DNA of 64,000 nt, taken from the NCBI GenBank assembly GCA_029783825.1, contig JAREIK010003411.1:1030365-1094364 (forward strand), read 5' to 3'. Each line of letters starts with the position of its first letter. Within the stretch, counting starts at the first letter, position 1. The position numbers and the translations under genes were made by a program. Shown here in pieces: positions 35,766 through 47,384 of the stretch. The DNA is from Sapria himalayana (lineage: Eukaryota; Streptophyta; Magnoliopsida; Malpighiales; Rafflesiaceae). The notes below the pieces were generated by a model. That model was given only the letters and a program-made list of their open reading frames with translations, did not search any database and was not told the origin of the DNA.

Positions 35766-35799
35766 GATGTACTTGTATGCATCAGTTTGAAGAAAATTA

Positions 35800-37100
35800 T
35801 TGTAGTTTTTTTTGTTATTTTATTTTTTGTACTTTTAATGGGAGTACTCGACATGTGAGTTATCTTAGTTTTTTTTGCTCATTATATAATAATATTTAAT
35901 ATATAAATTTCAACAGCATATTATTAATATTTATTTTCAATATTTATTTTAACAATATATTGTATTGTGTTTCATTGAGTTATGTTTTAATGTTAGGTTA
36001 GAATTTTATATGGTATTCTAGGGAAAAATAGTCATTAGGGCATATACTAGTTATGAATCCTAGAGAAAGGAGGGATGTGTACTTTACCAACACAGTATAT
36101 GTCTATGTGCATGCTATAGTGCACCCATGAACATGTTGAAAGAGGTGAACTTATAGTTCGCTACTCAATGTTGCCACACTCATTGTGGGTGACGAACATC
36201 AACGAAGTAGGAAGTTGATGTCCTGTGAGAGAGATATCACTAGAATTCTACTGATAATGAAAGTTGGTGACAAAAGAATTGTAATTCTATTAGTAGTAAT
36301 GAAGATCTCTAAAACCCTAATTTTGATTATGATAGAATTAAATTTTTTTTCTAGCAGTATCTATTTTTGGGAGAGGTGACCCTCGAAACCCTAAATTTGA
36401 GGGTGGTAGAATTGGGGTTTTTTAAAATTATGGTTTTTGATTAAAAATTTGATATTTGTGTTTTTGTAGCCTTGTGGATTATTTCTTATTTACTATGGAG
36501 ATAAAATTTTGGTTATTAAATCTAAAAATCATAATTATTCACAATGATATACAAGCCATATTAGAGATAAAGGTAGAAAAATATTAATTTAGTATACAAA
36601 TTGTACGAGAATGAGTCATATTAGAGATAATTATTATGTATTATTCCTAAAGAGAAGATTGAGAATGCTATATGATATTAAGAAATTGGTCGAATGCCGT
36701 AGTTATTTATAAGTCATTATAGAATTTATTTTCCGTGATATTTACTAGAGAGTAATATACAAAAAATCTTTCTAAGATAATAACAAATATTTTTATTTCT
36801 TCAAATATTATTAGTTTCGTTACTCGTACTCACCCCCCAGACTTTTAGATTATTGAGTCTCGAGTTAGTATTTACATTATTGGTAATTATTTACAATTAA
36901 TTATTATTTTTTTTGTTTTATGAGTATTATAATCAATAATAAATATTCTAAACTCATTTAATATAATAATATTCAACTTAATTCTTTATTTATTTAATAT
37001 TTATTTTTAATTATCTTGTTATTTTACTTTCAGTGAGTTGCCTTTTTAGACAACTTAATTTTGATTTTATTTTTTCATATACTGATATTTGTTTGTAGGA
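35800..37100 (+). repeat. Ty1/copia LTR region
   Basis: ATTGTAG...TAATGGGAGTACTCGACATG (35836) marks the start. The internal blocks GAATGAGTCATATTAGAGA (36609) and GTTACTCGTACTCACC (about 36820) match the other LTR copies. It ends near GTTTGTAGGATGGGTCAATG. Confidence 0.65.
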
Positions 37101-37922
37101 TGGGTCAATGAAAAGATTTTATCTAGGATTGAGCAAAGTGAATTATATGGTAATATTTTTGCCTATATGTTTGAGTGTTAAATTTTTTATTTGTATATTA
37201 TTAACTTGCTCACATATTATTGGTTAAATTAAGAATATTTTATCTTAATTTTAAGAGTGTTTCAATCTTAAAGTATAAAACATGTTAGTTAAGAAAGCAT
37301 ACTAGAGATTTTTATCTTATTGACTAATCTATTATGAGTATGAACCTAGAGGTGTCAAATAGTCCGGGCCTATTTTTTTAGAGCACGGTCGTGCTTTCGT
37401 GTCGGGCAAGGCATGACACGGTTTATAAAAGTCAGGCCCGCTCGGGTCTAGCCTAGCCGTACGGGTCAAACCAGGCCGTACGGGTCAGGTAAATTTTTTT
37501 TTAATTTTATAGTTTTAATTTTTATTTTAATTATATAAATTATTAAATTATATATAAAAATATAGATAATGTATAATATTATAAATGTATAATATGAAAA
37601 TTATTTAAAATTTATTAAATTATAAAGTTTAACTTTTTTTTATAATGTAAAATAAAATTAGTTTATAATTTATTAGAATTATATTATAGAGTTATAAATT
37701 TTTAAATGAAAAATTAAAATAAAAAAATAAATAAATCAATAAATTATGTTAAAAAAATTAAAAAGTAAAAAAAAACATAAGCAAACCAAATGAAAAATAA
37801 CCAATCAGCCATTAGATACTGAAGGTCCAAACCAAACAAATTAAAGTTTCAATGTAACGTATAAATAAAGCGTACAATCAATAAAAAATAAAACATCGAA
37901 ATCAAAAAACAATAAATCATAA

Positions 37923-40040
37923 TCAATCGTCAATCAGCATATCATGAGCATCATCAGCCGCAACATCAAGATTAGTATCATATGGATCATCATCATCAGT
38001 AATTAACTCTTCCGCCATCGTAGTGGATGCGATTGCAGTCCCAGTCCCAATCCTAGCTCCAGCACGATCATGGATGCTAAATCTCAAATCCTCCCAATCC
38101 TTCAAACAAGCCAAAATCTCAATAATATCTGGACGTAATCTTGATCTCCTATCCGAAATCATGTTCACTACAATAGAAAAAGAAGACTCCGATGCTATGC
38201 TCGACACCAGAGGAGTCAGTAGATCTCGTGTCATCCTAGATAGCACGGGAAAGGTGGACTCATATGATTTTCATCACTGTAATATATCAATGTTTTTAGT
38301 ATCAAAATATGATAGAATTGAGCAGTAATCAATATCTAAGTACCGAGAAATCTCGCTCCTATTTGATGGTCCACCCCTACGTTTTCCCCTTGCTAGCTGA
38401 ATAGAAAAATCATCATTTCCGAACAAGATATCCATGTTCGTAATCACAATCTCACTACCATCACTACCATCACTACCATACCTAGTATCGTAGTATGTGA
38501 ATAGGTCAGTCAACTTCTCGTGAATGAACCATTCAAGTGGCTCTTTTAGGTTCATGTACGAGAAAATATAAGTCAGAGTGTTTTCTATCCCTTTCACCTT
38601 AACCCTAGGGTCCATGGATGCCGCGAGACAATAAAGAAATAGAATGGTGGACCAGTACTTCAAGTACTTGATTTCCATCTCTCTAACCATATGACTAAGT
38701 GTCGGGTCAGCTCGATACTTCCTAAACATGCTACTAATATTGCATATGCACCATAGTGCAATGCAAGTCGTGGGCGTATAAACCGACGAACACATGTTCG
38801 TCGTATCATAAAAAATCTTCAGGAATTTCATAAATGAAATTCCTGAAGCCCAGTCAGTATCATTAATAATAAGTTCGTCACTCTTACTATTAATATAGTC
38901 GGATATCACGTGTTCGTATCCAACACATGATTCCAATATCAGGTATGTGTAATTCCAACGATATCTCACATCCGATTGAAATTTCTTCTTAAGATTCACA
39001 GACAAACAGTGACAACCAAACTCTTGTTGTCTGCGAGGAGTACGAATATATTTTAGTACATTACGTATATTATCCAACGCGGGGGAACACACATTCATAC
39101 CTGCTTGAACAATCAGGTTAATCACGTGACACATGCATCTGACATGAAAAATCTCTTTTAATGGTGAGTCTCTAATATTCCTAATAAACATGTTAATTGC
39201 TACTCTATTATTAGATCCGTTATCGAATGTGACACTAAAAATTTTATTTTGAATTTTATATTCCCTAAAGATTTTTATCATACACTCAAAAATAGCCGGG
39301 CCATAATGAGTATGAAGAATATCAGAGAATCCTAAAATTTTTTTATTCATGGTTCAGTTAGAATCTACATAGTGGTTGGTGAGATATGCATAAGATGATT
39401 CATCATGACTTGTCCAAATATTGGACGTCACGGACACCACTCCACTATATGACATAAATTTATTAATTATTTTTTGTTTACTTATACAATTTTAGTATGT
39501 CATTCCTAGATATGGACCTAGGAATCCTACAATAAGCATGCTGAAAATATGTCTGCACGGTACGTACTATCCTTGGATCTTGCGAAAATCTGATCGGAAG
39601 ACCCATCATTGTGATAAGTCTGGCCATGTCGTCCCTATCCAACTCGTTAGAGTATATGAACGGAGTAAACTTTGAGACTGACCTTGATCTAGTCTCAAAA
39701 AATGTAGTGCCAAGTTGGGTTTGCCTAGGATCTAATGGATCATGTTTTTTGGTGCATAATTCGGCATGTTTCTTAAGGTGCCTAGTTCCAAACGAACTCT
39801 TACATGTTAAAAGTCATATACAATATTTGCGCTGTGTCATTTCTTCTTATCCTCACCCCTAATATTTTTTTTTTGTTTTATTATATTAAAATGAGTCCAA
39901 ACTACAGAAGTCCTCCTAGTTTTTTGTTTTTTAGAAGTTTGGGTTAAGACAACTGGAGAAACCAAAGTTTTAGTAGTCTCAGACCTCTGTGTAATATTTT
40001 TATTTTCTAAATTTAAATATGTTTCATTAGTATTTGTCAT
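37923..40040 (-). pseudogene. hAT (Ac-like) transposase, copy B, nearly intact
   Basis: About 700 codons. The start at 40040 reads MTNTNETYLNLENK, then RTSVVWTHFNII of the BED finger. An indel near 39835 and a 5-base loss near 39480 shift the frame. From about 39430 to 37923 the frame is open except for TGA codons where Trp is expected: one after YVDSN (about 39355) and two adjacent ones after DILQ (about 38270). Landmarks are SNIWTSHDE, where the first catalytic Asp has become Asn; FSVTFDNGSNN with the second; CHVINLIVQAG; MFRKYRADPTLSHMV; LTPLVSSIASESSFS of the dimerisation domain; and an acidic tail ending DDAHDMLIDD. The stops and the lost Asp are all G-to-A type changes on the coding strand. 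Confidence 0.93.
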
Positions 40041-40649
40041 TTTTAAGATTTTTGTTAATCAGGATACTTATTTAGAGTCTAGAAGATAGATTTTAAATTT
40101 ATCTATTTTAGGTCTAGAGAGAGAGACTAGAGAGAGAAAGAGAGAGAAAGTAAAAAAACTTAAAATAAATTACCCGGTAAAGCAATGAGGTCGATCACGT
40201 GCACAGTGCATCACAGTCTAGCTCAAAATTCAAAACCCAAGTTGAGATTCCCGAAAAGCCAAGCCAAATAACAAAATCCTAACTTCCCAGTCCCGAGAGA
40301 GAGGAACAAGATTTATGAGAAAGAATGTGAGATTTGAGAGAAAAAATATTTATGAAAAACATAAATGTTATAGAGAGGGGGTGAAATTTATAGATTAAAG
40401 AAAATATTTTTTAAAAAAAGTTATTTTTTGATTTTTTTTTAATTTTTTAGGGGGCAGAATCATGAGGGTCGTTGGATTCTGCCCCCTAGTCGTTGGAGGC
40501 GAGATCCAATGGCTACAATTTAAATTTTTATTTATTTTTTTTGCTCGTTAGGGGGGGGGGATCGGGTCGGCTCGGGGGACCGCGGGTCGGGTCCAATCAG
40601 ACCCGACCTGTGGTCTTTTTTGCGGGAAGGGGAAAATCTCGTGCCTACG

Positions 40650-41352
40650 TACAGGTGTCAACCGGGCCGGCCCGGCCCGGCACGAGGCACGGCATGGAAA
40701 AATTCCGTACCGGGGCCCGTGCCGTGCCCGGGTTAGGCGCGTGCCGTGCCGTGCCCGGGTTAGGCGCGTGCCGTGCCGTGCCCGGGTTAGGCGCGTGCCG
40801 TGCCGTGCCCGGGTTAGGCGCGTGCCGTGCCGTGCCCGGGTTAGGCGCGTGCCGTGCCGTGCCCGGGTTAGGCGCGTGCCGTGCCGTGCCCGGGTTAGGC
40901 GCGTGCCGTGCCGTGCCCGGGTTAGGCGCGTGCCGTGTCGTGCCCGGGTTAGGCGCGTGTCGTGCCGTGCCCGGGTTAGGCGCGTGCCGTACCGTGCCCG
41001 GGTTAGGCGCGTGCGGTGCCGTGCCTGGGTTAGGGGCATGCCATGTCGTGCCTGACCCGGCACGGGTCAGTCCCGTGCCGGGTGTCCCGTGAACCTGACC
41101 CCAGGAAGCCCCTCCCGCATAAAAAGACCGTGGGTCGGGTTTGATTCGACCCGACCCGCGGTCTTCCCGTTTCCCGAACCACTTGGACAGGCGTGCCCGA
41201 GCGGGCCAGGCAAGGCACGGCACGGCCCGTCGTGCCTACGGGCAGTGCCGGGCCCGCCTATATTTAAACCGTGCCGTGCCGGGCACGGTAGCACGATCGT
41301 GCTGGTTAAAAATCGGCCGGGCAGTGCCGGCCCGGCCCGTTTGACATCTCTA
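40650..41352. mobile_element. Nested non-autonomous hAT element inside copy B (703 bp)
   Basis: It starts TACAGGTGTCAACCGGGCC, ends CGTTTGACATCTCTA, and has perfect 8-bp flanks TGCCTACG (40642-40649, 41353-41360). It carries a 27-bp tandem array. It occupies almost the same relative position as the nested element in copy A, though at a different target. Confidence 0.95.
40731..41040. repeat. 27-bp GC-rich tandem array, about 11.5 copies
   Basis: The unit GCGCGTGCCGTGCCGTGCCC plus GGGTTAG recurs at 27-bp spacing with few changes, the last copies diverging. As 27 is a multiple of 3 and the unit lacks stops in several frames, there are open frames on both strands with 9-residue repeats. They are not genes. 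Confidence 0.95.
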
Positions 41353-42457
41353 TGCCTACGTGCCTTGCCTTGCTTCACGGGCCGTGCGGGGGGGATCGGG
41401 TCCAATCCCCCCGTGCCTGGCATGCAGGGGGATCGGGTCAGGCACGACACGGGCCGTGCCTTGCCCAGGCACGGCACATGCCCAGGCACGGGATTTTCTC
41501 GTGCCGACCCAGGTACGGCCGAACCATGCCGTGCTTCATGCCAGGCCGGGCCGGCCCGGCACGGCCCGGTTGACACCTCTATATGAACCTATTCGATTTG
41601 ATATACGTAAACATATAAAATAGAGATATGATCAGATATGATTTTAGGTACTTGATTATTTTTATTGAAGATTGTCATGGTATATATGAGTATTTCTTTT
41701 TCGTGTTACATCACAAATTTTTTTTTAAATATTTTATAAAATAATAAAAAATAAATTTTAAAAAATATTAAAAAAATAGCAAGTGACAATTCATTAGAAT
41801 ATGTCACATATATTTAATACTTACTATATGAATTATAAGATTATATACTAGATATCTTATGTCAACACTCCCTAGAATGAGGTAGTTGAAAGGAATAATA
41901 AGTATTTGGTTAAGATAACTCAAATATTCTTATTTGAGATGATTGTTCTAAAGTATTTTTGGAAACATATAATTTTAATCGCTAATTATCTCATCAATTA
42001 GATATTTTTTTCTATTTTTTCTTAACATGTGATCTTTTAGATCCTACATCTTGAAAATATGTCATTTTATTTCTCATAGAATTTTTGAGAGTATTTATTT
42101 CATCCATGATCTCTTCTTGAAATGGGATATGATGACACACACATAATTTTTATCAGAGTATTGAGATTGGTAGTACTTTATAATGAGTATTTATTATTTT
42201 TTTATAACATAAGTTATTTTTAGTGAGCCAATAAAGTGTAAGAGTTAAGAAGATAAATTTATATTTTAAACCTAATATATTTCTTTTTTTTCTCATTTGT
42301 CTTATTTGGGTCTTCTACTATGAGAGAAAATCACTCATCCACTACATATGAAGTTGTTGGTCCACATTATGATGATATACTTTTGGAGTAATTATATGTA
42401 TTAACAAGCACATGTCAAGTTGATTCTAGAGAGAGCATACATAACATCCAGGACTTA

Positions 42458-42495
42458 GATGAGTGATTTTCTCTTACTAGAGAAAATCACTCATC
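42458..42495. repeat. Perfect 17-bp inverted repeat with 4-nt loop
   Basis: GATGAGTGATTTTCTCT, loop TACT, then AGAGAAAATCACTCATC. The right arm with its flank (GAGAAAATCACTCATCCACTAC) also occurs as a direct copy at about 42324-42345, and the flank GCATACATAACATCCAGGAC is partly copied again at about 42510-42580. It looks like a template-switch rearrangement in the copia relic, not a functional terminator. Confidence 0.85.
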
Positions 42496-43754
42496 CACTA
42501 CAATAAAGTGAAAGACTTGATCATCCAGGACTTAGAGTTGATATTAGAAATGAGGCATACATAACATTCTCTTACTAGAGATGGATGTATTGAGTTCCTA
42601 GATGATCTTGCGGTTAACTCCTTGATTTTGACATTTATATCACTCTCCTAAAGGTATAAATAAGTTGTACTCAATGCTCAGTCTCATAAGTATTATTGTA
42701 CATGTATATTTTTTTTATTATTTTTTTCTACTTTTCTTAAATGTACTAGAATATTTATGTTTTCTTATAAGATATATTTCATCTATGTTGAAATCAAATT
42801 ATATTGGAAAAGATAGGTATCTTTCATTCTAATGAGACTTGATAATTAGTACCGTGACCTGTAAAAAGGTTTGCGGGATGATAAAATGCCTTAAGGTGGA
42901 CTTATAGTGAGTATATTCATTCAGATATTTTGTGTGAACTACTAGAACATTTTTTTTTAGTGGTCAAGATGATTTTGATATAATTTCTTATTTTAATGCA
43001 GCCTTCCACATGTGAAAGATAAATTAGTTAGACATGAATAATATTTTTTTTTCATAATGGTCTTGAGGAGGAGGTATACATAAAGTAACTACTTGATTTT
43101 TGAGCTGTATAGTTAGACATAATTTAAAGATTGTGGAAAATACTATATGACATAAAATAGTTAATAAAATTTTTATCCGTAAGATTTTTATAGGTAGTCA
43201 TTTTATTAGATAATATATGTCTGTTATGAATTTTTTTTTATTTTTTCTAAGAACTGATGGTATGATAATTATATTTATTGTATATGTGAATAATATTGTA
43301 ATTATGAAAGATGATGAATTGATGATCATTTAACTTAAAGAGTATGTTTAGCTATATTTTCTAGATGAATGACCTTATCAAATTTTGATACCTTATTAGT
43401 TTAAAAATATTTATATTTAAGGAAATATATTGTCTTGTTATAGGTAAAATATGTATTTGATACTTATACATGAGTTGTATTTTTAGGTTATTCTTTAATA
43501 AATAGTTTATTGATTAATATACTAATTTTATTTTGAATGTGCTTTTTCTAGTTAATTTTATTATTTATAGGATATTCACAATTAAGATTAACTATATGAT
43601 ATTTACCTAGTTTATTATAATACATATAATCTGTTTAATTAGTTATTTTCTAGATTTTTCTTGATAGGTTCACTTAGACGTAATTTTTCACATACAATCT
43701 TTTTATATTCTTTTTATTGTTGTTATTTTATTATATCATTATTGATGAGAGTAG

Positions 43755-43995
43755 ATATCATACATTGATGTGATAATACATATTTTTATTAAATGATAAT
43801 AAGTTTTGAGTTCAAGACTAATTGAATATAATCTCTTTGATTTTTGGGAATAAAATTATTGATATATTAAATTTTTCTTAATGTGATGATAAGTATCTTC
43901 ATTAAAAGATGATAAGTTTCAGGTTTGAGACTAATTAAATATAATTTTTCTGATTTTTGGGAATAAAATTATCAATTTATTAATTTTTCCTAAAT
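43755..43995. repeat. About 115-bp tandem duplication, possible SINE-like sequence
   Basis: Two copies of a segment containing TGATAATAAGTTTTGAGTTC / TGATAAGTTTCAGGTTTGAG, then ACTAATTRAATATAATYT and GATTTTTGGGAATAAAATTA. A third relative lies at 59.96-60.12 kb (AGTCTAGGGTTTGAGACTC). GGTTTGAGACT resembles a Pol III B box, so a tRNA-derived SINE is possible but unproven. Confidence 0.5.
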
Positions 43996-44019
43996 TGTAC
44001 GTTGAGCGGGAGCCCTATC

Positions 44020-44250
44020 TGTTGAGTATGACCTTTTATTATTGATGGGAACTCTCAACTTGTGAGATGTCCTAATTGGTTGGCCCATTATGTAAGGGCA
44101 TTACATATATGTTATATTGAATCAAGGTTTATTAAGTTTATATTTTAACGTTGAATTTGAATTTTACATTATCTTTTGAAACTTAGGAAACACCACTTCA
44201 ACTCACATGATGAACAATGAAAAAAAGAAAAAAAAATAATGAGCTTAGAT
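44020..44250 (+). repeat. Ty1/copia LTR start fragment
   Basis: It contains the family start motif TGATGGGAACTCTCAACTTG (44043) followed by CCCATTATGTAAGGGCATTA, as in other LTR copies. It is cut after about 200 bp by the minus-strand gag-bearing segment. Confidence 0.65.
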
Positions 44251-44279
44251 CTGGACATAAAATTGACAAGCTATTAACT

Positions 44280-45850
44280 AAAGGATGTCTTAGATTATAG
44301 TGAGCTTCCAACAATGGTGATGCGACATCATAGGAAACAATGTTCTTGAGCACTTATAGTCTGCTAATCAGTCTTCCTCTATTGTTAATTCTCGATGAAG
44401 AAAAATGAAAAATAAGTCATTGTACAATGTAAATCATCGACCAACATACCGATAGATAATAAAGTAAACGAATTACCAGAACCATGTAAAACATGATCTA
44501 AAACTAGAGATTGCCCTAATCTAGCAAAATCATATACTCGAACTGCTATATCAGTCTCACCAGCAATGGTTACTAGTCCCTGTCCCAGTATGTCAACAAA
44601 AGAATGTAATACCTATACATGAGGATTTGATCATATGGGCGGATGTCCCATAACCTATCACCCATCGACATGTGTGGGCTTGGAAGACAATCTAGTTACT
44701 TGCAAGTATAGATATATGAGATGATTCTGTTGCTTGTATATGGGTAAATTTTTGATACTCTGCGTTGGACATCGGAACCATCTGCCATCTTTGACTAAGG
44801 GCATCTCTCTGAGTTTACTGCTTCTCAGTCTCAATTGCTACTTTTCCCGCCACGAGGTTTCTTCCTTCTTGCCGCAAGCTTTTGAACCACTGCCTCAGCT
44901 ATCCCAACTTGCCACAATTGTGATGCTTCAATGGGTCACCACCACATCCACCACAAGCATCAGCCCATCCTTTTCCAAGACCAATAAATATGATTGATTG
45001 CTCTCCAAGCTCAACTAAACCTTGCACCTCCTCATGGTGAGTAAATCAATTGAGATATTAAAATACCTCAGACATTTAATGAATCTCCATCCCAGCTAAA
45101 ATAAATGAATGAGCATCCTAGTACTCTTGTCCAAGGTTGGTCAACAAGTAGACCACCATGATCTACATGCTTTTATCTTGTAACTTCCTCACATAGCATA
45201 TGACATACAGAGATGACATGTGGCATGTCCTCTAATGTCTATCATATCTCCCTTGTAGCCATTGTGTTAACTATAAGGACATTGACTGATCAATCAATCC
45301 TTGGAATTCAAAATCTGACTGAAAATGCAATCATTGACACAATTCCACTCCTTGTACGAAGCATTTGGATAGATAAGTAAGGTGATTTTCAAGCTCCATC
45401 CTTTTTTAGTAATTTTAAAATATTTAGTCATCACAATGCATCCGTGGCAATGGCATGTCCTTATAGTTTTTCATCAACCAATCATATGAGTGAGAAAATG
45501 CCTTTGATTTTTCATTTGTTGGGATACTTATTCGGTACTAACTTCCATTGTAGGGCTTGTACTATCTCAACCTATGGTTAACATCTTTTTGATGGAGTAA
45601 CAAAATAATTGAAAGCCACAGAAAATCAGAGCTTATTGTAAAAATCTGAAGAATCCCTACTTACATGACCATGGCATAGCACATGAGCGAAGAAGGTAGA
45701 CAACCAGCATTTGGGCATGGAAGAGTCACTGTCGAAGATCTAAAAAAACTAATTTGGTTGCATGGAGAATACTCGTTCCGATTCATTATTGAGTGATATG
45801 AACCTTTCTGCCTTATATGATGCATATGTATTACACACACACACACACAC
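44280..45850 (-). pseudogene. Ty1/copia gag-protease relic, minus strand
   Basis: The minus strand reads TNLGQEYxDAHSFILAGMEI-like (about 45.10-45.15 kb), typical of the UBN2-type gag. It is followed by HHNCGKLG of a CCHC knuckle (about 44.91 kb) and WVIGYGTSAHMIKSS (about 44.62-44.67 kb), matching the protease active-site region (WVIDSGASAHMT-like, with the catalytic Asp changed to Gly). It lies opposite to the copia elements on both sides, so it is a separate insertion. Plus-strand open frames here (for example 44734-44997) are its shadow. Confidence 0.75.
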
Positions 45851-45851
45851 A
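45838..45851. repeat. (AC)n microsatellite
   Basis: Seven CA dinucleotides between the gag relic and the 75-bp repeats. Confidence 0.85.
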
Positions 45852-45970
45852 TATTTGTTTATATAAACTATCACGAGGTTACATCATACTACCCTGGGCA
45901 TGTAATGTGGAGTATAATTCACACCATACTAATCTTTTATGTGACATGCGTGATCATAATAAAACACACG

Positions 45971-46200
45971 CTGGTATATAACATGTGTACTAATTATTTT
46001 AACTTATCAAGTATTTCTAACATAATTTACTGCATGTAAGGTTTACACTGGTATAGATCATGTGTACTGATTATTCTACCAAATATTTCTCAACATAATG
46101 TGCTACATTTAAGGTTTACACTGGTATATAACACCTGTACCGATTATTCTAACTTACCAAGTATATCTCAACATATTGAGGTAAAGTTTCATATGCAACT
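45971..46200. repeat. About 75-bp tandem repeat, 3 copies
   Basis: CTGGTATATAACATGTGTAC starts units at 45971, 46048 and 46121. Each continues through GATTATTCTAACTTACCAAG, TATTTCTCAACATAATGTGC and AAGGTTTACA. It probably lies in the LTR of the minus-strand copia element. Confidence 0.85.
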
Positions 46201-46269
46201 CATCATTTAACTAGATCATAAATATTGAGTATAAGGTGAGTGTATATTTTTGCAATTTTCTTAGTTTTT

Positions 46270-46925
46270 TTTTGTTTTTTTCTTTTTTGTTTTTATTGTT
46301 TACTTTATTGCACTATGGATGAGAGCACCTGGTCTGCTGGATGCTCCAATGTAATATGACTCTTATTTAATGGCTTTCCTTGTACCATTTATTATCACGG
46401 ATTTTATTCATTTTGTGTGGCCTTGAACTTTAACATGATATTGAGCAAATATCTTAGGGAAAAACAAATCATATGGCTAGCGAGGGTTACAAATCATTGA
46501 CAAAAAAGTCGCATGCATTGTGCCAACACAGTGCACATGATCATATGTGAAATAATGTATGCACACACATTGAAGGAGAAGGCGGCACACAATTATTGTG
46601 TGCAACAAGCATTGACTCAAATGAGGATGGTGGTGTGCATTATTTGGCAATGTGTGCTTCAAAACCTTATCATTTATTGGCACTAATTGGAATCTCCAAG
46701 GATTGGGGTATGTAATTTGAATGGAATTCAAATTAGGGTTTTATTGGTTGTTTTGGGGTCTAATTTTGGATAACATATTTATGAAAGAGATTAAACTTTT
46801 GACTATTTTGATTTGGAAGCTTGATAATCAAAAGTAATTACAATGAGTTACATGAATTATAATTTGATTCTATGATTAGTAAATGCTAGACTACCTGACA
46901 AAAGAATCACCTAATGATGAGTTGA
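46270..46925 (+). repeat. Ty1/copia LTR fragment
   Basis: TTTACTTTATTGCACTATGG followed by GATGAGAGCACCTGG (46319) and CCTTGAACTTTAACATGA matches the LTR starts at 53.55 and 59.12 kb. The ATTGTGTGCAACAAGCATTG region parallels 21.81 kb. It is broken at 46933 by the TIR element. Confidence 0.65.
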
Positions 46926-47109
46926 GGGAGAAGCATAGTTGTGAAAGACGCACCAAGGCGCAAAGGTCTCCTAGAGCCTTAAGGTGCAGGTTTTTTTATG
47001 TAATGCGTACTTTATTTCTATATATATTTTTAAAATATAATCAAATATACTAATTCAAAAATATCCTTGCATCTTTCAACTCACCTATTGCACATCGCTA
47101 CTTGCCCCT

Positions 47110-47222
47110 CTTTATGTTGCTCATCGAGGAGCTCGATGAGGAGCTCCATATAATTCAACCAAGAGCTCCCGTCGAGCTCCATGGAGCTTCTGGAGCTCGT
47201 CGAGCTTTTGGAGCTCGATGGA
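47110..47222. repeat. GAGCTC-rich patch
   Basis: Repeated GAGCTCGATGAGGAGCTCC words like those at 5.17-5.40 kb. Confidence 0.7.
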
Positions 47223-47384
47223 TGGCAATTTGCACGTAGGTGTGCGTGTGGAGAGCTTCGCACATCAGAGAAGGCACTCACTTTTTTCAATATCTGTGCA
47301 CCTATGTGAATGAGCTTCGCCCCGGCCAAGGCGAGGCGCCATGTTTGTTCCTCGCCTTTGCATGAGCCTAGGCATGCCTTTCAC

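Larger units (their letters stand above)
37346..41581 (-). mobile_element. hAT transposon copy B (4.24 kb) with perfect target duplication
   Basis: It starts TAGAGGTGTCAAATAGTCC and ends CGGTTGACACCTCTA. The 8-bp duplication TATGAACC is at 37338-37345 and 41582-41589. It is the best preserved member here, with its transposase on the minus strand. The 5' subterminal region contains a nested relative (40650-41352). It is inserted in the copia integrase. Confidence 0.97.
37101..43760 (+). pseudogene. Ty1/copia pol relic 4, split by hAT copy B
   Basis: The pre-integrase/integrase start is at 37.15-37.34 kb and the rest at 41.59-43.7 kb. The RT block HNGLEEEVYIK-like (43.05 kb) precedes LWKILYDIK (43.13 kb), VYVNNIVIMKDDELM (43.28 kb; both catalytic Asp of YVDD replaced by Asn) and RNase H-side sequence. 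The target duplication TATGAACC of copy B shows the integrase was continuous before insertion. Stops and frameshifts are present throughout. Confidence 0.8.

Noticed and set aside
40493..41623. Long overlapping open frames on both strands, some over 190 codons, with 9-residue repeats
   Set aside because: They arise from the stop-free 27-bp array and GC-rich hAT subterminal sequence inside a nested element with a perfect target duplication. No domain is present and several frames are open at once.
44734..44997. 87-codon plus-strand frame with hydrophobic N-terminus
   Set aside because: It is opposite to a recognisable copia gag/protease on the minus strand and is best seen as its shadow.
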